From positions 62,001-126,000 of the forward strand of contig NC_020299.1 of NCBI RefSeq assembly GCF_000340865.1: a stretch of DNA of 64,000 nt. The letters run 5' to 3'. The position numbers and the translations under genes are program-made. The notes below the pieces were generated by a model. That model made no database searches and was not told the origin of the DNA. It saw only the letters and a program-made list of their open reading frames with translations. This stretch comes from Candidatus Kinetoplastibacterium oncopeltii TCC290E (GTDB lineage Bacteria > Pseudomonadota > Gammaproteobacteria > Burkholderiales > Burkholderiaceae_B). Of this stretch, positions 60,591-64,000 are shown one piece after another (position 1 is the first letter of the stretch; each line of letters starts with the position of its first letter).

Positions 60591-60630
60591 AAAACATTTC
60601 ATTATGATAAATATCATAATGAAATGTTTT
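60591..60630 (-). terminator. Bidirectional 19-bp terminator hairpin after corC
   Basis: AAAACATTTCATTATGATA (60591-60609) and its exact reverse complement (60612-60630) flank a two-base centre. Both ends carry T or A runs, so it could terminate the corC transcript on the minus strand and also block plus-strand readthrough. It starts about 45 bases past the corC stop. Confidence 0.75.
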
Positions 60631-60674
60631 TCTTGCTATTTTTTTCTAAAAAATAAGACTGTTTTAGTTTCAAA

Positions 60675-61529
60675 CTATACTCTTCTTACTTTTAACCATA
60701 AAGCTCTCCTGCTGTCTGCTCTGATCACTTCTATTTGAACATCTTCACAAGTAGCACTATCGCCACATTTTGGAATTCTGTTTATCTGACCTCCCAACCA
60801 TCCTCCAACACTATCATATTCATGATTTGGCAATTTTATATTCAAATAATTATTAAGATGATCTATGTCAGTTGCAGCCATTACTATCCACTGATTAGGA
60901 CCATCTTGAAATATGGAGTTTTCTTCAACATGATCAAATTCATCTTCTATATTACCTACTAATTGCTCAAGAATATCTTCCATAGTAACAAGCCCTGAAA
61001 TTCCTCCATGTTCATCTATTATAATAGCTTGATGATTGTGACTAATACGAAATTCTCTTAATAATATATTTAATTTTTTTGATTCTGGTATAAAGAAAGC
61101 AGGCCTTATTAGTGATCTAATCTCTATATCTTTATTAGATATACATTTAAGTAGATCTTTTGCCAGCAAAACTCCTATAACATTATCACGTTCATTTTCA
61201 AAAACAGGAAATCTTGAGTGTGTTGTTTCTAAGATTATACTGGTCATATCATTTATTGACATGGATATTTCTAGCATGTTCATTTTAGAACGTGGAATCA
61301 TGATATCGCTTACTGTTCTTTTTGAGATATTTATAGTTCCAAGTATTGCTGATAGCGCATCTAAATCTATTAGACCTTTTATATGTGCTTCTTCAAGCAA
61401 AATTTTTATTTCCTGTATTTCTTTTGGAGAATTTTTTTGTTTCAAAAATGTAAAGAAATTCTTAGATAAAGATCTTATACGGTTGATAAATTTAGCTAAT
61501 GTATAATTATTATATGGATTGTCAGACAT
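60675..61529 (-). CDS. corC: CorC-like CBS-domain protein (magnesium/cobalt efflux family)
   Basis: Cytosolic protein of the HlyC/CorC family with a CBS pair (about 70-190: RTVSDIMIPRSKMNML...HSRFPVFENERDNVIGVLLAKDLL and QAIIIDEHGGISGLVTMEDILEQLVG) and a C-terminal CorC/HlyC domain (about 205-284). 284 aa is typical of soluble CorC. It follows miaB, phoH and ybeY as in other proteobacteria, but lnt, which usually comes next, is absent and tRNAs lie there instead. Likely role in divalent-ion homeostasis with MgtE. Confidence 0.92.
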   Translation of the reverse strand: MSDNPYNNYTLAKFINRIRSLSKNFFTFLKQKNSPKEIQEIKILLEEAHIKGLIDLDALSAILGTINISKRTVSDIMIPRSKMNMLEISMSINDMTSIILETTHSRFPVFENERDNVIGVLLAKDLLKCISNKDIEIRSLIRPAFFIPESKKLNILLREFRISHNHQAIIIDEHGGISGLVTMEDILEQLVGNIEDEFDHVEENSIFQDGPNQWIVMAATDIDHLNNYLNIKLPNHEYDSVGGWLGGQINRIPKCGDSATCEDVQIEVIRADSRRALWLKVRRV

Positions 61530-61620
61530 TACTCTGTAAAACTGGATTAATTGTTAGATGATTATATCTTAAATATCAAGATACTTTTATATGTATATTT
61601 ATTATATTGTTTTAATAGCA

Positions 61621-62106
61621 TTATAAATACGGATTTTTGATGTTAAATTTATTTAGTATTTCTATTTCCATCGATTCCATTTTCACAGCATCTTCACTGT
61701 TTAAATGGTCAAATCCTAGGGCATGTAGTACTCCATGTATTGTTATATGCGCAGCATGATCTTGAAAAGTTTTCTTTTGCTGAATAGCTTCTATTTTTAC
61801 TATGGAAAAACAAATAATAATATCTCCAGATAAACATCCATTTTCTATGCCATATTCAAAGGTTATTACATTTGTTCCATTATCTTTTTTTCTGAAAGTT
61901 CTATTCAGTTCCCTAATTTCTCTTTCATCAACTATTCTAATATTTAAACTTATTTTATTGCATATATAAGGACAATGTAAAAAAGATATATTAATAGATT
62001 TTTTTACCCAGGTTCTTAAAAGTTTTTCAGTAATGAATATATTTTTATCTTCATATTGAAAATTTAATTTTATAGAAGTTTTATTATTTTTTTGATTTGA
62101 GTTCAT
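61621..62106 (-). CDS. ybeY: Endoribonuclease YbeY
   Basis: Zinc RNase needed for 16S rRNA 3' maturation and ribosome quality control. The zinc motif [11 protein letters not shown] gives His124, His128 and His134 in HxxxHxxxxxH spacing. Upstream [18 protein letters not shown] and GDIIIC match the family. 161 aa is typical. Its start overlaps the phoH end by 23 bases. Confidence 0.95.
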   Translation of the reverse strand: MNSNQKNNKTSIKLNFQYEDKNIFITEKLLRTWVKKSINISFLHCPYICNKISLNIRIVDEREIRELNRTFRKKDNGTNVITFEYGIENGCLSGDIIICFSIVKIEAIQQKKTFQDHAAHITIHGVLHALGFDHLNSEDAVKMESMEIEILNKFNIKNPYL

Positions 62107-63040
62107 AAGCAGTTACAATTTTTGCTACTAATGGATGTCTGAATATATCTTGTGAAGTGAATAAATTTATAGATACATCATCTATTTCATTTAATATTGC
62201 TATAGCATCATTTAATCCACTTTTATGACCTGTAGGTAAATCAATTTGCGATGGATCTCCTGTTATGACAGCTTTACTGCCTAATCCGATCCTAGTTAAA
62301 AACATTTTCATTTGTTCAGAAGTAGTATTTTGAGCCTCATCCAGTATGATAAAAGCATTGTTTATTGTTCTTCCTCTCATATATGCTAAAGGTGCTATTT
62401 CTATTATTTGTTTTTCAAATAGTTTTTGTACTTTATCAATTCCAATGAAATTATATAATGAATCATACAATGGCCTAAGATATGGATCAATTTTCTGCTC
62501 TAAATTTCCAGGCAAAAATCCAAGTTTTTCTCCTGCTTCTATTGCTGGACGAGTTATTACTAAACGTTCAACATTATGGTTATCTAATGCGTTAACAGCA
62601 CATGCTACAGCTAGTATGGTTTTACCAGTGCCAGCAGGACCTACTCCAAATGTAATATCTTTATGTAGAATATTATGCACATAACTATATTGATTTTTTG
62701 TTCTTGGTCTTATTTTCAGCTTTTTTAGATTAGAAGGTTTAAGGTCGTAATCTAAATAATTAATATCAAGTTCTGACATTCCTAAAATAATATCCTTTTT
62801 ACTTACTTCTTTGTATTTTGACTGTTCGTGGAAAAAATAAATTGCTTTTTTTGCTAAAAAAATATTTGATCCTGTAATTGTAAATTTATTGCTAGATCTT
62901 ATAATTTTTGTATCTGTGATGTTAGATATTGTATGAATATTAGTATCCAATGGTCCACACAATTTTGACAAAGATAAATTACTAGCATCATCTAAAATGA
63001 TAAAAGTATTTTCTGGGATAACTTCCGATTTTGTTTTCAT
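62084..63040 (-). CDS. ybeZ: PhoH-like ATPase (YbeZ)
   Basis: PhoH-family ATPase that interacts with YbeY in RNA/ribosome metabolism. Walker A is GPAGTGKT at 134-141. [24 protein letters not shown] is the Walker B and helicase-like motif, and [12 protein letters not shown] is conserved. 318 aa is normal; an N-terminal KH-like segment is present at about 20-75. Between miaB and ybeY in the standard operon. Confidence 0.95.
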   Translation of the reverse strand: MKTKSEVIPENTFIILDDASNLSLSKLCGPLDTNIHTISNITDTKIIRSSNKFTITGSNIFLAKKAIYFFHEQSKYKEVSKKDIILGMSELDINYLDYDLKPSNLKKLKIRPRTKNQYSYVHNILHKDITFGVGPAGTGKTILAVACAVNALDNHNVERLVITRPAIEAGEKLGFLPGNLEQKIDPYLRPLYDSLYNFIGIDKVQKLFEKQIIEIAPLAYMRGRTINNAFIILDEAQNTTSEQMKMFLTRIGLGSKAVITGDPSQIDLPTGHKSGLNDAIAILNEIDDVSINLFTSQDIFRHPLVAKIVTAYELKSKK

Positions 63041-63065
63041 TAAATGTATAATTATTAAATTGAGA

Positions 63066-64000
63066 TTATATTTGCCCCCGCAATGTATTTCTATTTGCTT
63101 TAACTATTAATACATCTATCATTTTTCCAACAAGATTTTTATTAGATTGAAAATTTACTATTCGATTATTTTCAGTACGACCCATAAATTCTGCAGGATT
63201 CTTTTTAGAAGTTTTTTCTACTAGAATACGTTGCTTCGTTCCTATCATTGCTATAGCTATTTCTTGTGCTTGTTTATCAATCAGTCTTTGTAATTCTTGC
63301 AGTCTTTCTAATTTTACTTCATATGGTACATCATCACTTAAGTTTGATGCTGGTGTTCCTGGACGTCTTGAATATATAAATGAGAAAGATGTATCAAACC
63401 CTATTTCTTCTATTAGATGTAAAGTTTTTTTAAAATCATCTTCAGTTTCCCCTGGAAATCCAACTATAAAATCAGATGAAACAGATAAACCAGGTCTTGA
63501 TTCTCTTAATTTTTTAATTATTGATTTATACTCGATAGCGGTATAGCCTCTTTTCATTGAAGAGAGTATACGATCACTTCCAGACTGAACTGGTAAATGT
63601 ACAAATGATACTAATTTTGGCAAATTGGCGTAAGCATAGGTAATGCGTTTAGTCATTTCTCTAGGATGTGATGTCGTATACCTTATACGGTCAATTCCTG
63701 GTATTTCATGAACATATTCTAATAATTTAGCAAAATCAGCTATGTCTCCATCACTAGTCTTACCTAGATAAGCATTTACATTCTGTCCCAATAAAGTTAC
63801 TTCCTTTATCCCTTGATTTGATGCTAAATCAGCAATTTCTATCAAAACATCTTCGAATTGTCTAGAAAACTCTGTTCCTCTTGTGTAAGGGACAACACAG
63901 AAGCTGCAGTATTTACTACATCCTTCCATTATAGATACAAAAGCTGTTGGACTTTTAGATTTTGCTGGTATCATTGAGTCAAATTTTTCTATTTCTGGAA
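63066..64000 (-). CDS. miaB: tRNA-2-methylthio-N6-dimethylallyladenosine synthase MiaB (3' part)
   Basis: Radical-SAM methylthiotransferase for tRNA position 37. The SAM-cluster motif CSKYCSFC (in [21 protein letters not shown]) is visible, followed by the TIM-barrel ([46 protein letters not shown]) and the C-terminal TRAM domain. The frame continues upstream of 63974 to the window edge (PEIEKFDS before the MIP residues), so the N-terminal UPF0004 domain is outside the window and the true start is not seen. Confidence 0.95.
   Translation of the reverse strand, partial: PEIEKFDSMIPAKSKSPTAFVSIMEGCSKYCSFCVVPYTRGTEFSRQFEDVLIEIADLASNQGIKEVTLLGQNVNAYLGKTSDGDIADFAKLLEYVHEIPGIDRIRYTTSHPREMTKRITYAYANLPKLVSFVHLPVQSGSDRILSSMKRGYTAIEYKSIIKKLRESRPGLSVSSDFIVGFPGETEDDFKKTLHLIEEIGFDTSFSFIYSRRPGTPASNLSDDVPYEVKLERLQELQRLIDKQAQEIAIAMIGTKQRILVEKTSKKNPAEFMGRTENNRIVNFQSNKNLVGKMIDVLIVKANRNTLRGQI

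Overview
The window looks like part of a reduced, strongly A+T-rich betaproteobacterial chromosome. Gene content and order are those of the Burkholderiales/Alcaligenaceae: ubiE-Tim44-ubiJ-ubiB, hemA-prfA-prmC-grxD-ubiX, lolB-ispE-tRNA-Gln-prs-rplY-pth-ychF, lptD-surA-rsmA and miaB-phoH-ybeY-corC. The A+T bias, very short spacers, overlapping convergent gene ends, and the absence of insertion sequences, prophage and CRISPR all point to a long-term endosymbiont. My best guess is Candidatus Kinetoplastibacterium, the symbiont of trypanosomatids. That is inference from gene content, not a database match.

Layout. 1-6 kb: tRNA-Arg, gshA, then the ubiquinone cluster ubiE, a Tim44-domain protein, ubiJ and ubiB. 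6-9.6 kb: coaE and zapD converge on a DUF815 ATPase and argJ. 9.7-14.1 kb: tRNA-Phe, then hemA, prfA, prmC, grxD and ubiX. 14.1-17.6 kb: ppc followed by carbonic anhydrase on the minus strand. 17.8-25.3 kb: queC, ilvD, an AI-2E-family membrane protein, tRNA-Leu, htpG and ffh. 25.3-28.4 kb: a short threonine/serine dehydratase and metG on the minus strand. 28.6-37.9 kb: apbC, tamA, tamB, dcd and an Orn/Lys/Arg decarboxylase. 37.9-42.7 kb: folA/thyA, coq7, an FAD-linked dehydrogenase and mutM. 42.9-48.7 kb: lolB, ispE, tRNA-Gln, prs, rplY, pth, a CPBP membrane protein and ychF. 48.7-51.3 kb: coaD and groEL/groES. 51.5-56.2 kb: tRNA-Lys, lptD, surA and rsmA. 56.2-64 kb: mgtE, a YciA-like thioesterase, suhB, tRNA-Lys, an EamA-like transporter, a tRNA-Ala/Glu/Asp cluster, corC, ybeY, phoH and the 3' part of miaB, which runs off the window.

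Functional picture. The retained genes serve ubiquinone, haem, CoA, isoprenoid, arginine, branched-chain amino acid, glutathione, folate/dTMP, queuosine-precursor and polyamine metabolism, together with translation, protein folding and outer-membrane biogenesis (LptD, SurA, TamA/TamB, LolB). Every protein gene appears intact and I see no pseudogenes. Once RNA genes are counted, no gene-free stretch exceeds about 300 bases.

Hunt result. I found no defence system, mobile element or evidently new multi-gene system. The most unusual signals are small: a perfect 17-bp inverted repeat inside pth, a perfect 20-bp inverted repeat overlapping the promoter of tRNA-Lys(UUU), a similar palindrome over the tRNA-Phe promoter, a triple 8-bp repeat carrying stacked start codons, sigma32-like promoters before htpG and groES, and a solitary EamA-like transporter wedged between tRNA genes.
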